Assembly (NCBI GenBank): GCA_024399965.1
Contig: JAKSNJ010000002.1
Location: 1 to 64,000 of the forward strand
Origin: Paludibacteraceae bacterium
GTDB lineage: Bacteria > Bacteroidota > Bacteroidia > Bacteroidales > Paludibacteraceae
Reading direction: 5' to 3'
DNA length: 64,000 nucleotides
Part shown: positions 19,549 to 27,565 of the stretch, piece by piece
Layout: every line of letters starts with the position of its first letter
Numbering within the stretch: position 1 is the first letter of the stretch
The notes under the pieces: model-generated
Told to the model about the DNA's origin: nothing
What the model saw: only the letters and a program-made list of their open reading frames with translations
Databases searched by the model: none
Translations under genes and position numbers: made by a program

Positions 19549-21087
19549 TCAATATCCTAGATCTTTCAAATACTCTTTCATCTTACCTTGTACCTCCGCC
19601 AACTCTTTTTCCAATTGGTCTATCTCTGCTTGAACGGCAGGAATATCTATCGGTTTTTCTTCCTCAAAGGTATCTACATAACGCGGGATATTCAGGTTAT
19701 AATCATTGGCGGCTATCTCGTCTCGCGTAGCCACGTAGGCATATTTATCTTCCACCACTCCTGCACGCAATTCACCTTCTGCAAAACGACGGTAAGTGGA
19801 TACAATATGCTCTATGTCCTTGTCTCGCAGGCGGTTCTGATTCTTGCCGTTCTCAAACTCACGACTGGCATCCACAAACAACACATCGGTGGTCTGTTTG
19901 CCTTTGTTGAAAATGGCTATTGCAGCAGGAATACCCGTGCCGTAGAATAGATTGGACGGCAAACCGATAACCGCCTCCAACAAGTTCTCCTGCTCTATGA
20001 TATGGCGGCGGATACGCCCTTCACTGGCACCTCTGAACAGCACACCGTGAGGAATAACCACCCCCACTTTGCCACTACCCTCCTGTGCCACTTCCAACAT
20101 GTGACTGATAAACGCCCAGTCGCCTTTGCTCTTGGGTGGAACACCGCGCCAAAAACGATTATAAATGTCCGTTTCGGCTTCGTCCGCGCCCCATTTATCC
20201 AAACTAAACGGAGGATTGGCAACCACCGTGTCAAACTTCATCAAATGGTCTTCTTCCTTCAATTTGGGATTACGCAACGTATCCCCCCAGCGGATAGTGG
20301 CACTGTCAAAACCGTGTAGAAACATGTTCATCATCGCCAATGCCCATGTGCTGCCATTCAACTCCTGACCGTACAACGAGAAATTATTTCCGCCCACCTC
20401 TTTGCCTGCCTTAATCAGCAACGAACCCGACCCGCAAGTGGGGTCACAAATACGTGCGCCCGGACGGCTCTTGGTCAATCGAGCCAACAAAGTGGACACC
20501 TCTGCCGGCGTAAAGAATTCGCCAGCTTTCTTTCCCGAGGCACTGGCAAAACTGGACACAAGGAACATATACGCATCGCCGATAATGTCGTTGTTGTCCA
20601 GATTCTCGGAAGTGAAATTCATCTTCGGGTCGTTAAAATCCTGTAACAAGTTCTTCAACCGTGCGTTCTTATCCTTGGTATCGCCCAAATTGCTGCTGTT
20701 GAAATCTATATTGCGGAATATACCACTACCGTCTTCACTACTCATTTTCTCGCGGTTGGCTTCTTCCAAGTTGGCAAGAGCGATATTGATCAATTCGCCT
20801 ATGTTGCTATCATTACGATGCTCATACAAGAAACCGAATGAACTTTCTTCTGGCACTAGGAAACGCTCATGACGCATCGCACGAGCCGCACGTTCCTTAT
20901 CACCATTATAGCGTTTCAAATGCTCCGCGTATTTAGAACGATACACATCACTCACGTATTTCAAAAACAGCATGGTCAAAATATAATCCTTATACTGACT
21001 CGGATCTATCATGCCGCGAAACGTATCGCACGCTTTCCATACAATACGGTTAATGTCTTCTTGGGTTGTTTTATTTTCCATATTCAT
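19549..21087 (-). CDS. hsdM: Type I DNA methyltransferase, M subunit
   Basis: 512 residues (510 if the second ATG at 21081 is used). HsdM methylates adenine in the target bound by HsdS. It has the N-terminal helical domain (RIVWKACDTFRGMID), the SAM-binding motif DPTCGSGSLL at 215-224 preceded by FFTPAEV, and the catalytic NPPF at 291-294. The C-terminal coiled segment (EIDQLEKELAEVQGKMKEYL) is the usual HsdS-contacting tail. The start overlaps the stop of the upstream one-TRD gene by 11-17 nt, so the two are probably translationally coupled. Confidence 0.95.
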   Translation of the reverse strand: MNMENKTTQEDINRIVWKACDTFRGMIDPSQYKDYILTMLFLKYVSDVYRSKYAEHLKRYNGDKERAARAMRHERFLVPEESSFGFLYEHRNDSNIGELINIALANLEEANREKMSSEDGSGIFRNIDFNSSNLGDTKDKNARLKNLLQDFNDPKMNFTSENLDNNDIIGDAYMFLVSSFASASGKKAGEFFTPAEVSTLLARLTKSRPGARICDPTCGSGSLLIKAGKEVGGNNFSLYGQELNGSTWALAMMNMFLHGFDSATIRWGDTLRNPKLKEEDHLMKFDTVVANPPFSLDKWGADEAETDIYNRFWRGVPPKSKGDWAFISHMLEVAQEGSGKVGVVIPHGVLFRGASEGRIRRHIIEQENLLEAVIGLPSNLFYGTGIPAAIAIFNKGKQTTDVLFVDASREFENGKNQNRLRDKDIEHIVSTYRRFAEGELRAGVVEDKYAYVATRDEIAANDYNLNIPRYVDTFEEEKPIDIPAVQAEIDQLEKELAEVQGKMKEYLKDLGY

Positions 21088-21646
21088 ACATATTTATCAT
21101 GTTCATTAATTGCAAGCCGGATATATCTTGCTTTTTCTGCGCTATCTGTTCCAGCAACTCCGTTTCCTTGCGACGCAATTTATCATATTCACATATTCGT
21201 TGCTGCACTTCCATAGGAGGAATAGGTATAAGCAATTTTTCTAACACATCTTTCCCAATCAATTGAATGCCTGTCCCGCGCGCCTGAATGCGTAAACTGT
21301 TTAATATAGTTGGCTGATTCATATAGCAGCACACATATTCCGGCAGCACTGTTTTATCCTGCACCCGAATCACAAAAAAAGCATTGGAAGCAACAGCACG
21401 CCCTACTGATTCTTTATAGCAATAGCAAAAATTGGCATTACCTTTTGCTGCAAACAGCAAGTCCTCATCCTTCAACAAAAAACGCTCCGTTTTCTCGGAA
21501 GCAAAAACAGACGGTCGTAAATCCCCCTGATGGATGTAATTGCCCGTAAAATCACGCACTTTCAGGTATAGCAGGTTGCCGTCTGCCCCCTCTGAAAGGA
21601 AGCAACCCGACATAATTGAAGCAATATTACCCAGTTTTTTATTCAT
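21071..21646 (-). CDS. One-TRD HsdS-like specificity protein, first gene of the RM operon
   Basis: 191 residues, half the length of a normal HsdS. It contains one target-recognition domain (from MNKKLGNIASIMSG to about 145) with the usual IPIPPMEVQQRI junction, followed by a single coiled-coil helix (LRRKETELLEQIAQKKQDI). Half-size specificity subunits can act as dimers or replace a full HsdS, giving a symmetric target; this is known for the family, not shown here. It precedes hsdM, is coupled to it, and has its own promoter 31 nt upstream. A complete hsdS exists further down the operon, so the cluster may have two specificities. No recombinase gene or inverted TRD copies are visible. Confidence 0.85.
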   Translation of the reverse strand: MNKKLGNIASIMSGCFLSEGADGNLLYLKVRDFTGNYIHQGDLRPSVFASEKTERFLLKDEDLLFAAKGNANFCYCYKESVGRAVASNAFFVIRVQDKTVLPEYVCCYMNQPTILNSLRIQARGTGIQLIGKDVLEKLLIPIPPMEVQQRICEYDKLRRKETELLEQIAQKKQDISGLQLMNMINMYEYGK

Positions 21647-21677
21647 TTATTTTTAAGTAATCTTTCTACTTTGTGCT

Positions 21678-21710
21678 GCAAAGGTACTGCTTTTTTTTGA
21701 AACAACCAAA
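21678..21710 (-). promoter_or_regulatory. Promoter of the restriction-modification operon
   Basis: On the minus strand TTTG (21710-21707), 20 bases, TACCTTTGC (21686-21678). It lies 31 nt before the one-TRD specificity gene in a markedly A/T-rich spacer. It is the only strong promoter visible for the seven-gene operon. Confidence 0.75.
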
Positions 21711-21782
21711 TTTTTTAATAAAAAAAGTGCAAAAAAGTGTTTTTTTTGAAGAATTTGTTATGTTGCAGACCCGTTTTTGATT

Positions 21783-21814
21783 GGTAAATCGGTAAATCGG
21801 TGAGTTGGTGATTC
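21783..21814. repeat. Four 8-nt tandem repeats at the end of the DMT transporter gene
   Basis: GGTAAATC, GGTAAATC, GGTGAGTT and GGTGATTC abut the stop codon of the transporter gene with no gap. This is a further short-period array of the kind scattered through the window. Confidence 0.75.
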
Positions 21815-22729
21815 TTATAATGTGCCAATCAAGATGAAAACTATGCCCGTAATGATGCCACAAAGGCACCAAATCTTGGGCACGGCACGGGGTTCGTGCA
21901 AGATACATATACCATACAAAAATGGCACAATAGTGCCCAAACGGCGCGTGGTAGAGACAATAGCAATGAGCGACTGGGGATTGGACAATGCCAAGAGATA
22001 GAAAAAATCACTCAACACCAAGAAAAGAGATATACCCATAATAGACCATCGCCACTGAAACGACGGCAAAGTGCGGTGCCGGAAGCGTCCATACAGGCGA
22101 CTGATACCCACTAAAAGAAGCATCATAAGTGCTTGATAACAAGTGTAGTAAACCTGCACGGCATTGTGGTCGAGTTGCCTCATCAAGAACTTATCGTACA
22201 ATCCGGAAGCACTACCCAGCAAGATGCCCAAAATAAGCCACAGCACATAAACAGGACGCACCATCCCCGCCGTGGAGCCATTGCGCCGCTCAACGAGGGC
22301 GTAGATACATACACTGCCAATAGTAGTCAGGACACCGAGCCATTGCCAGCCGTTTAGGCACTCGCCAAAAATGACAATGGCACCCAGCAAAGTCCAGATA
22401 GGACGGGTGGTCTGCATAGGGGCTACGAGACTGATAGGCAGGTGCTTTAGGGCGATATAAGCACACACCCACGACGACAACACCAATGCCGCTTTGCCAA
22501 CAATAAGCGCGTGGGTACGCCCGTCCACCCCCGGTACATAGAACATAGTGCCCATTAGCCGCTCCGGCCAAACCACCGAAGCAAGCCACATCAGCCCTAA
22601 TAAGCCAGCAGAAATCAAAATGCTGCCGGTGAGCACACCCAGTACCGAGTTGGCATTCAGCGATTGCTTTTTGCTAACGTCGTAAAAGCCCAAACACAAG
22701 GCAGATAAGATGGCTAATCCCAACCACAT
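21815..22729 (-). CDS. DMT-superfamily (EamA-type) transporter
   Basis: 304 residues with about ten hydrophobic segments in two halves, the EamA duplication. The first half ends in the conserved LVAPMQTTRPIWTLLGAI / WLGVLTTIGSVCIYAL block, the second in SLIAIVSTTRRLGTIVPF and a last segment GIITGIVFILIGTL. It is an inner-membrane permease of the drug/metabolite type; the substrate cannot be told from sequence. It stands between the RM operon and the GGGtGRT pair on the same strand, with 70 nt upstream that contain an inverted repeat. The stop is followed immediately by 8-nt repeats. Confidence 0.85.
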   Translation of the reverse strand: MWLGLAILSALCLGFYDVSKKQSLNANSVLGVLTGSILISAGLLGLMWLASVVWPERLMGTMFYVPGVDGRTHALIVGKAALVLSSWVCAYIALKHLPISLVAPMQTTRPIWTLLGAIVIFGECLNGWQWLGVLTTIGSVCIYALVERRNGSTAGMVRPVYVLWLILGILLGSASGLYDKFLMRQLDHNAVQVYYTCYQALMMLLLVGISRLYGRFRHRTLPSFQWRWSIMGISLFLVLSDFFYLLALSNPQSLIAIVSTTRRLGTIVPFLYGICILHEPRAVPKIWCLCGIITGIVFILIGTL

Positions 22730-22743
22730 AAGACAAGAATAAC

Positions 22744-22777
22744 AAAATTCCTACCATCCACAGACAATAGGAATTTT
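22744..22777 (-). terminator. Possible terminator after the GGGtGRT gene
   Basis: AAAATTCCTA (22744-22753) and TAGGAATTTT (22768-22777) form a perfect 10-bp stem with a 14-nt loop, just downstream of the GGGtGRT stop. The trailing T-run on the minus strand is weak, so it may be only partly effective or serve the DMT gene as an operator. Confidence 0.5.
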
Positions 22778-22799
22778 GATAGATATGCTTGTTAGCCAA

Positions 22800-23810
22800 T
22801 TACTTATTGAGAGCCAGAGCGACGTTAACGGCGCAAGCAACTGTGCAACCGACCATGGGATTATTACCGATGCCAAGGAAGCCCATCATCTCGACGTGTG
22901 CAGGAACAGAAGACGAGCCTGCGAACTGCGCGTCAGAGTGCATACGTCCCATCGTGTCGGTCATACCGTACGAAGCAGGTCCGGCAGCCATATTATCGGG
23001 GTGCAAAGTACGACCTGTACCACCACCGGAAGCAACGCTGAAATAAGGTTTGCCGGCAAGGATACGCTCTTTCTTGTAGGTACCTGCAACGGGGTGCTGG
23101 AAGCGAGTGGGGTTGGTAGAGTTACCGGTAATGGAAACATCTACGTTCTCATGCCACAGGATAGCCACACCTTCGCGCACATCGTCAGCACCATAGCAAT
23201 TCACTTTGGCGCGAGGACCGTTGCTGTAGGCCTTGGTCTTAACGATATTCAGTTTGCCGGTGAAGTAGTCAAATTCGGTTTGCACGTAGGTGAAACCGTT
23301 GATACGGCTGATAATCATAGCAGCGTCCTTGCCCAAACCGTTCAGAATGATACGGAGAGGTTTTTGACGAACTTTATTGGCCATTTCGGCAATCTTGATA
23401 GCACCTTCAGCCGCAGCGAAGGACTCGTGACCAGCCAAGAAAGCAAAGCACTCAGTCTCCTCACGGAGCAGACGGGCTGCGAGGTTACCGTGACCGATAC
23501 CCACCTTACGGTCATCGGCTACAGAACCCGGAATGCAGAATGCCTGCAAACCGATACCGATGGCTTCGGCGGCGTCAGCAGCGTTCTTGCAACCCTTTTT
23601 GAGGGCGATAGCACTACCTACGACATAAGCCCATTTAGCGTTCTCGAAGCAGATACGTTGGGTCTCTTCGCAGGTCATGTATGGGTCTAAACCATATTGC
23701 TCACAAATCTGATTGGCCTCCTCGATGGAAGCGATACCGTTGGCATTCAAAGCGGCGAGAATCTGTTTCTCGCGGCGGTCTTGCGACTCAAATTTTACTT
23801 CGCGTAACAT
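22800..23810 (-). CDS. GGGtGRT protein family
   Basis: 336 residues. The family-naming motif GGGTGRT occurs near residue 260 within a highly conserved stretch ending AAGPASYGMTDTMGRMH, and the N-terminus is a charged helical segment. No signal peptide or membrane segment is present, so it is cytoplasmic. The family is widespread in anaerobes and usually sits next to the NifU-like protein encoded immediately upstream; the gap here is 3 nt. Its biochemical role is not established as far as I know. Pairing with a scaffold-like partner suggests work on Fe-S clusters or another cysteine-bound cofactor. Confidence 0.9.
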   Translation of the reverse strand: MLREVKFESQDRREKQILAALNANGIASIEEANQICEQYGLDPYMTCEETQRICFENAKWAYVVGSAIALKKGCKNAADAAEAIGIGLQAFCIPGSVADDRKVGIGHGNLAARLLREETECFAFLAGHESFAAAEGAIKIAEMANKVRQKPLRIILNGLGKDAAMIISRINGFTYVQTEFDYFTGKLNIVKTKAYSNGPRAKVNCYGADDVREGVAILWHENVDVSITGNSTNPTRFQHPVAGTYKKERILAGKPYFSVASGGGTGRTLHPDNMAAGPASYGMTDTMGRMHSDAQFAGSSSVPAHVEMMGFLGIGNNPMVGCTVACAVNVALALNK

Positions 23811-23813
23811 AGT

Positions 23814-24515
23814 TTACTCCTTTCTTGGGTCAATAGATTTAACGGCACCCTGTTCTTTGGTGGTACGACCGTACGTACCGGTAACGCTCTTGAGGGCTTC
23901 ATTAGCGTCCATACCTTTCTTGATAGCGTCCATGAACTTACCCATGTGTACATATTCATAACCGCAAATCTCACCGTCTTCATCAAGGAACTCCTTGGTG
24001 ATATAACCTTCGGTAAGTTGCAGATAACGAGGACCTTTCACCTTGGTGGAATAGAGTGTACCAACCTGCGAAACAAGTCCTTTACCAAGGTCTTCCAGTC
24101 CAGCACCGATGGTCAAACCGCCCTCAGAGAAAGCAGACTGTGTACGACCATAAACGATTTGGAGGAAGAGCTCACGCATAGCGGTGTTGATAGCATCGCA
24201 AACGAGGTCGGTATTCAGCGCTTCAAGGATGGTTTTACCGGGCAGAATCTCAGCAGCCATAGCAGCAGAGTGGGTCATACCGGAGCAACCGATAGTCTCA
24301 ACGAGGGCTTCCTCGATGACACCGTCCTTAACGTTCAAACTCAGTTTGCACGCACCCTGTTGGGGAGCGCACCAACCAATACCGTGCGTCATGCCGGAGA
24401 TATCACTAATCTCTTTGGCTTTGACCCACTTACCCTCTTCGGGAATTGGAGCCGGTCCGTGATGAGGACCCTTGGCTACTTGGCACATTGCCTGTACCTC
24501 TTTGGAATAGATCAT
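23814..24515 (-). CDS. NifU-like iron-sulfur cluster scaffold homologue, partner of the GGGtGRT protein
   Basis: 233 residues. The central part has the IscU/NifU fold pattern with cysteines at 49 (GWCAPQQ), 56 (GACKLSL), 77 (IGCSGMTHSAAM) and 106 (LVCDAIN); three of these are placed as expected for cluster ligands. The N-terminal 35 residues, rich in P and H, and the C-terminal 100 residues are extra compared with IscU. There is no NifS, SufBCD or ferredoxin gene beside it. It is the first gene of a two-gene operon with a good promoter 57 nt upstream. The role as a scaffold is inferred from the family; a dedicated role for the GGGtGRT partner is equally possible. Confidence 0.85.
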   Translation of the reverse strand: MIYSKEVQAMCQVAKGPHHGPAPIPEEGKWVKAKEISDISGMTHGIGWCAPQQGACKLSLNVKDGVIEEALVETIGCSGMTHSAAMAAEILPGKTILEALNTDLVCDAINTAMRELFLQIVYGRTQSAFSEGGLTIGAGLEDLGKGLVSQVGTLYSTKVKGPRYLQLTEGYITKEFLDEDGEICGYEYVHMGKFMDAIKKGMDANEALKSVTGTYGRTTKEQGAVKSIDPRKE

Positions 24516-24572
24516 TGTAGTTGATAATTTTGAATTATAAATTATGAATTTTGAGATAATCGTTTTTGCGGT

Positions 24573-24605
24573 GCAAAATTACAAAAAAGTTTGCAAATAT
24601 GCAAA
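24573..24605 (-). promoter_or_regulatory. Promoter of the NifU-like / GGGtGRT operon
   Basis: Minus strand: TTTG (24605-24602), 20 bases, TAATTTTGC (24581-24573). It lies just downstream of the pectinesterase stop codon at 24607. Confidence 0.7.
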
Positions 24606-24606
24606 T

Positions 24607-26397
24607 TTATTTTGTGTGTTGCCAAGTCGAGATGTCAATTTCTTGTGCTGTAGCGATGCGACAACGCGGGTAATCGGCCACGCCAATCAATCCGTCATGC
24701 CACAATTCGTCCACAATCATACTGCGTCCGTCGGGCAGTGTGTCTATCTGCGGTTCCACAAACACGGCTTCGCCACTTTTCGCCCACGGGCGACCCAAGT
24801 ACCCGGGTTGAGCATAGTTGGGAGACGCCATTTCGACACGCGGTATGGCGCTACGAATACGGCATTGGTAGAAGAGCATACCGCGAGCGTCAACGGGTGT
24901 ACGAGCAGCCGTGATATAGGCCTTGTCGTCGTGGTCAGAGGAAGTGAGCAACGCCAATTCGCTACGGTAGCAAACGAGGTTCATATCGCCGTAGATATAG
25001 TCCACACCGCCCATGAGTATGCCTCCGTCACATCGTACAACAGCCCCTTTGCCCCCAAAGAAAGCGTCCTGACGGGACACAATGCGACAGTTAATCAGAT
25101 GTCCCGATGCGGAGTCTGCAATGGCAATGGCTGCGGCGCGTTCGCGGTAGAGACGGTTCTGCACCTCTGTGGAACCATATTCGCGGGGACGCTGCGGCTT
25201 GGTGGACTGCGGAACGACGATGTCCGTCATTTCCTTGTGCGAAACATATTGATTAAACGAGTTCTCAAAGATGATGTCTTCTGCCTGAAAACCAGTGGCT
25301 TGTACCAAGACAACGGCATTCCAATAGTTCTGTTCGGAGCCGCCCTTGTTGGCACAACTGACCTGATGGTGGCGGCGGCTGGCACGGAGGGTACGCGGGT
25401 CATAGACCTGTGCGGAGTTCATGGAATAATAGTCGTAGCCCCCACCGTAGTAGCCGGTAATGCGTACGGCGCAAGTGTCAATGTCCACACCGCCATTAGA
25501 GACAGCAATAGAGGGTGTGGGTGACGCGTTTTTGAGCGTTATGTTGGGCAGGTCGATGCGAAGCATCTCTTCGTAATTGCCGGGCGGAAGGAGAATAGTG
25601 ACCCGCTGGTCGGGTTGGCGGTTCATACAGCGTACGCGATGTAAGGCCTCAGCGATGGTGGAGGTGACACGGATGGTGTCTTGGTAGTTGAGAATTGAGA
25701 ATTGAGAATTGAGAGTGGTGGAGAGGGTGTCGGGGAAATCAAAGCGGTATTTGGTCTTAGGTGCATGATAGCGCAGGGGTTGATGTGCCATGCGGTTGAG
25801 AGCGCGTGCTTCTTTTTTAGACAAGGAGTGCTGCAAAGGATAGCGAATGATACGTGCCACGACCAGTTTCTCGTCCAACCCCACCAAACGATAGTCGCCA
25901 TCGGCAGGGCACACAAACCGTAAACACTCCACCAATTTACCACCTGAATAGGGCAAGGTGGTGTAGTACGAACTATCGGCCAATTGGAAACGATAGGTCT
26001 CGGAGCGACCGTTGGACATGACATAGTAGCAGATGGTGTCACCCATCGAAAAACGTTGTTGAAGATAGACTTCAGGGTCGGTGTTGGCATTGGAGTAAAT
26101 AAAACCGCGATAGAGGTGTCCGTTAGCGTCATAACCCTTTTTCTCGTCGGTGTGGGTGAGCAGAGGGTTGATGGTGCGCAGACGGTGGTTGTGGGCATTG
26201 TGGGTGTAGTAGGTCAGGTTGACCGAATCGGAAGCCGTGAACGAGAGTAAATTGGCCGATAAACTGCCGTTGGGGTGCTTGGGAAACCATGAATTGATTT
26301 CAGCCACGGACAACATATTTTGGACGTTTGGCAGCGTGTCTCCGCCAAAGTCCCACACTTGGGGCAGAAGGAATAATAGGACGAGAAGTTTACTCAT
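24607..26397 (-). CDS. Exported pectinesterase family protein (CE8-like)
   Basis: 596 residues with a short signal peptide (MSKLLVLLFLLPQVW). The C-terminal 370 residues are a pectinesterase beta-helix: QDAFFGGKGAV, GGVDYIYGD (the usual GxVDFIFG, with the catalytic Asp), an AYITAART strand and the LGRPW motif with the substrate arginine. It should remove methyl esters from homogalacturonan outside the cytoplasm. The N-terminal 220 residues are unrecognised and may be a binding domain. A run of 7-nt repeats (25688-25715) is translated as TLNSQFSILN between the two parts. The end of the upstream DigH-like gene is linked to this gene by an 8-nt overlap. Confidence 0.88.
   Translation of the reverse strand: MSKLLVLLFLLPQVWDFGGDTLPNVQNMLSVAEINSWFPKHPNGSLSANLLSFTASDSVNLTYYTHNAHNHRLRTINPLLTHTDEKKGYDANGHLYRGFIYSNANTDPEVYLQQRFSMGDTICYYVMSNGRSETYRFQLADSSYYTTLPYSGGKLVECLRFVCPADGDYRLVGLDEKLVVARIIRYPLQHSLSKKEARALNRMAHQPLRYHAPKTKYRFDFPDTLSTTLNSQFSILNYQDTIRVTSTIAEALHRVRCMNRQPDQRVTILLPPGNYEEMLRIDLPNITLKNASPTPSIAVSNGGVDIDTCAVRITGYYGGGYDYYSMNSAQVYDPRTLRASRRHHQVSCANKGGSEQNYWNAVVLVQATGFQAEDIIFENSFNQYVSHKEMTDIVVPQSTKPQRPREYGSTEVQNRLYRERAAAIAIADSASGHLINCRIVSRQDAFFGGKGAVVRCDGGILMGGVDYIYGDMNLVCYRSELALLTSSDHDDKAYITAARTPVDARGMLFYQCRIRSAIPRVEMASPNYAQPGYLGRPWAKSGEAVFVEPQIDTLPDGRSMIVDELWHDGLIGVADYPRCRIATAQEIDISTWQHTK
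25688..25715 (-). repeat. 7-nt repeat array in the pectinesterase gene
   Basis: Four units of TTGAGAA on the plus strand (TTCTCAA on the coding strand). It is read in frame as part of LNSQFSILN at a domain boundary. Confidence 0.85.
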
Positions 26398-27565
26398 GAT
26401 AAATGGCTTTTATGCTGTCGCATACATGCAAAGGATTGCGGAGCAGGGGGCGGGTCGAATAGAAACATTCGCCGGATATGGTGGAGATGGTGCGGTTGAG
26501 GCGCATCTGCCGTGCTATCTCGTTACCCTCACGCCATGCAGCCGGTTCGTTTTTGCCCCCTAAGTGGTAGGGTGCAAGGCCGATGTAGAGTTTAGTTGAT
26601 AGTTGAGAGTTGATAGTTGAGAGACTATCTACGGCGTTGGCCCACCATTGGGCGAGGGTGGCGTAGTCGGCACGCGTATTGCCTATGTGCCAATAGAGTT
26701 GCGGCAGCACGTAGTCTATCCACCCCTGTTCGACCCAATAGAGTACATCGGCATAGAGGTCGTGGTAATTGGTCAGCCCACTGCCGTCCTTATAAACGCC
26801 AAAGGGCGATATGCCGAATTGCACAAAGGGTTTGGTCCGCCGAATAGTCTCAGAAATGGCCTGTATGGCAAGATTGACATTATCGCGCCTCCAATCGCGT
26901 ATATCAGTGAAACCCCGAGGGTCACGCGCAAAATCCGCCGCATCGGGTAGGGGTTGATTGGCAATGGGATAGGGGTAAAAATAGTCGTCCATGTGAATGG
27001 CGTCGATGTCGTAGTGGCAGAGAATGTCGTACACGACGTCACATATCCACTCGCGTGTCTGTGGCAGGGCAGGGTTGAAGTACCACTGGGTACCATACCG
27101 CCAAAACCAATCGCGGTGCTGCCGAAAAACATGTGTCGGGGCGAGATAGTCAATGCCGGAAGCAGCCAAGTTGACACGATAGGGATTGAGCCACGCATGC
27201 AGTTCCATATCCCGCCGGTGGCACTCTGCAATAACAAATTCCAGAGGATCGTATCCGGGGGCTTTACCCTGTTTGCCGGTAAGCCAGTGCGACCACGGTT
27301 CCAAGTGGCTGCGATAGAGTGCATCGGCGGTGGGGCGCACCTGAAAAATGACGGCGTTGATACCGATAGCGTGCAACGAATCCAGTAAAAAACACATCTC
27401 TTCCTGCTGCAACGAGTCATTTCCCACCGCTTCACGCGACGGCCAGTCTATATTGGCGACCGTGGCTATCCAAGCACCGCGGAAGGGCTGTTGGGCAGTT
27501 GACAGTTGACAGTTGACAGTTGATAGAAGCCCGATGGCTAATATTGTGATTAGTTGTTTTTTCAT
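26390..27565 (-). CDS. Exported glycosyl hydrolase-like protein (GHL10 / DigH type)
   Basis: 391 residues beginning with a signal peptide. It matches the DUF187/GHL10 TIM-barrel family: FRGAWIATVANIDWPS at the start, AVIFQVRPTADALY, HAWLNPYRVN and DAIHMDDYFYPYP carrying likely catalytic aspartates. The E. coli member DigH cleaves peptidoglycan glycan strands stripped of stem peptides; the substrate here is an inference. Two 7-nt repeat arrays are translated, one at the signal-peptide end (STVNCQLSTAQ) and one at SLSTINSQLST. The ATG overlaps the recF stop by 4 nt (ATGA) and the 3' end overlaps the pectinesterase start, so recF, this gene and the pectinesterase form one operon. Confidence 0.85.
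   Translation of the reverse strand: MKKQLITILAIGLLSTVNCQLSTAQQPFRGAWIATVANIDWPSREAVGNDSLQQEEMCFLLDSLHAIGINAVIFQVRPTADALYRSHLEPWSHWLTGKQGKAPGYDPLEFVIAECHRRDMELHAWLNPYRVNLAASGIDYLAPTHVFRQHRDWFWRYGTQWYFNPALPQTREWICDVVYDILCHYDIDAIHMDDYFYPYPIANQPLPDAADFARDPRGFTDIRDWRRDNVNLAIQAISETIRRTKPFVQFGISPFGVYKDGSGLTNYHDLYADVLYWVEQGWIDYVLPQLYWHIGNTRADYATLAQWWANAVDSLSTINSQLSTKLYIGLAPYHLGGKNEPAAWREGNEIARQMRLNRTISTISGECFYSTRPLLRNPLHVCDSIKAIYHE
26589..26624 (-). repeat. 7-nt repeat array in the DigH-like gene
   Basis: Units TAGTTGA / TAGTTGAGAGTTGA on the plus strand (TCAACTA/TCAACTC on the coding strand), translated as LSTINSQLST. Confidence 0.8.
27498..27526 (-). repeat. 7-nt repeat array at the signal peptide of the DigH-like gene
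   Basis: Four copies of AGTTGAC-type units on the plus strand (GTCAACT on the coding strand), translated as STVNCQLST around the predicted signal-peptide cleavage region. Confidence 0.85.

Noticed and set aside
16445..21646. Invertible specificity system
   Set aside because: No recombinase gene and no obvious inverted copies of TRD sequence between the two specificity genes.
24544..25524. 326-codon plus-strand open frame opposite the pectinesterase gene
   Set aside because: It is antisense to conserved pectinesterase motifs and has no family resemblance.
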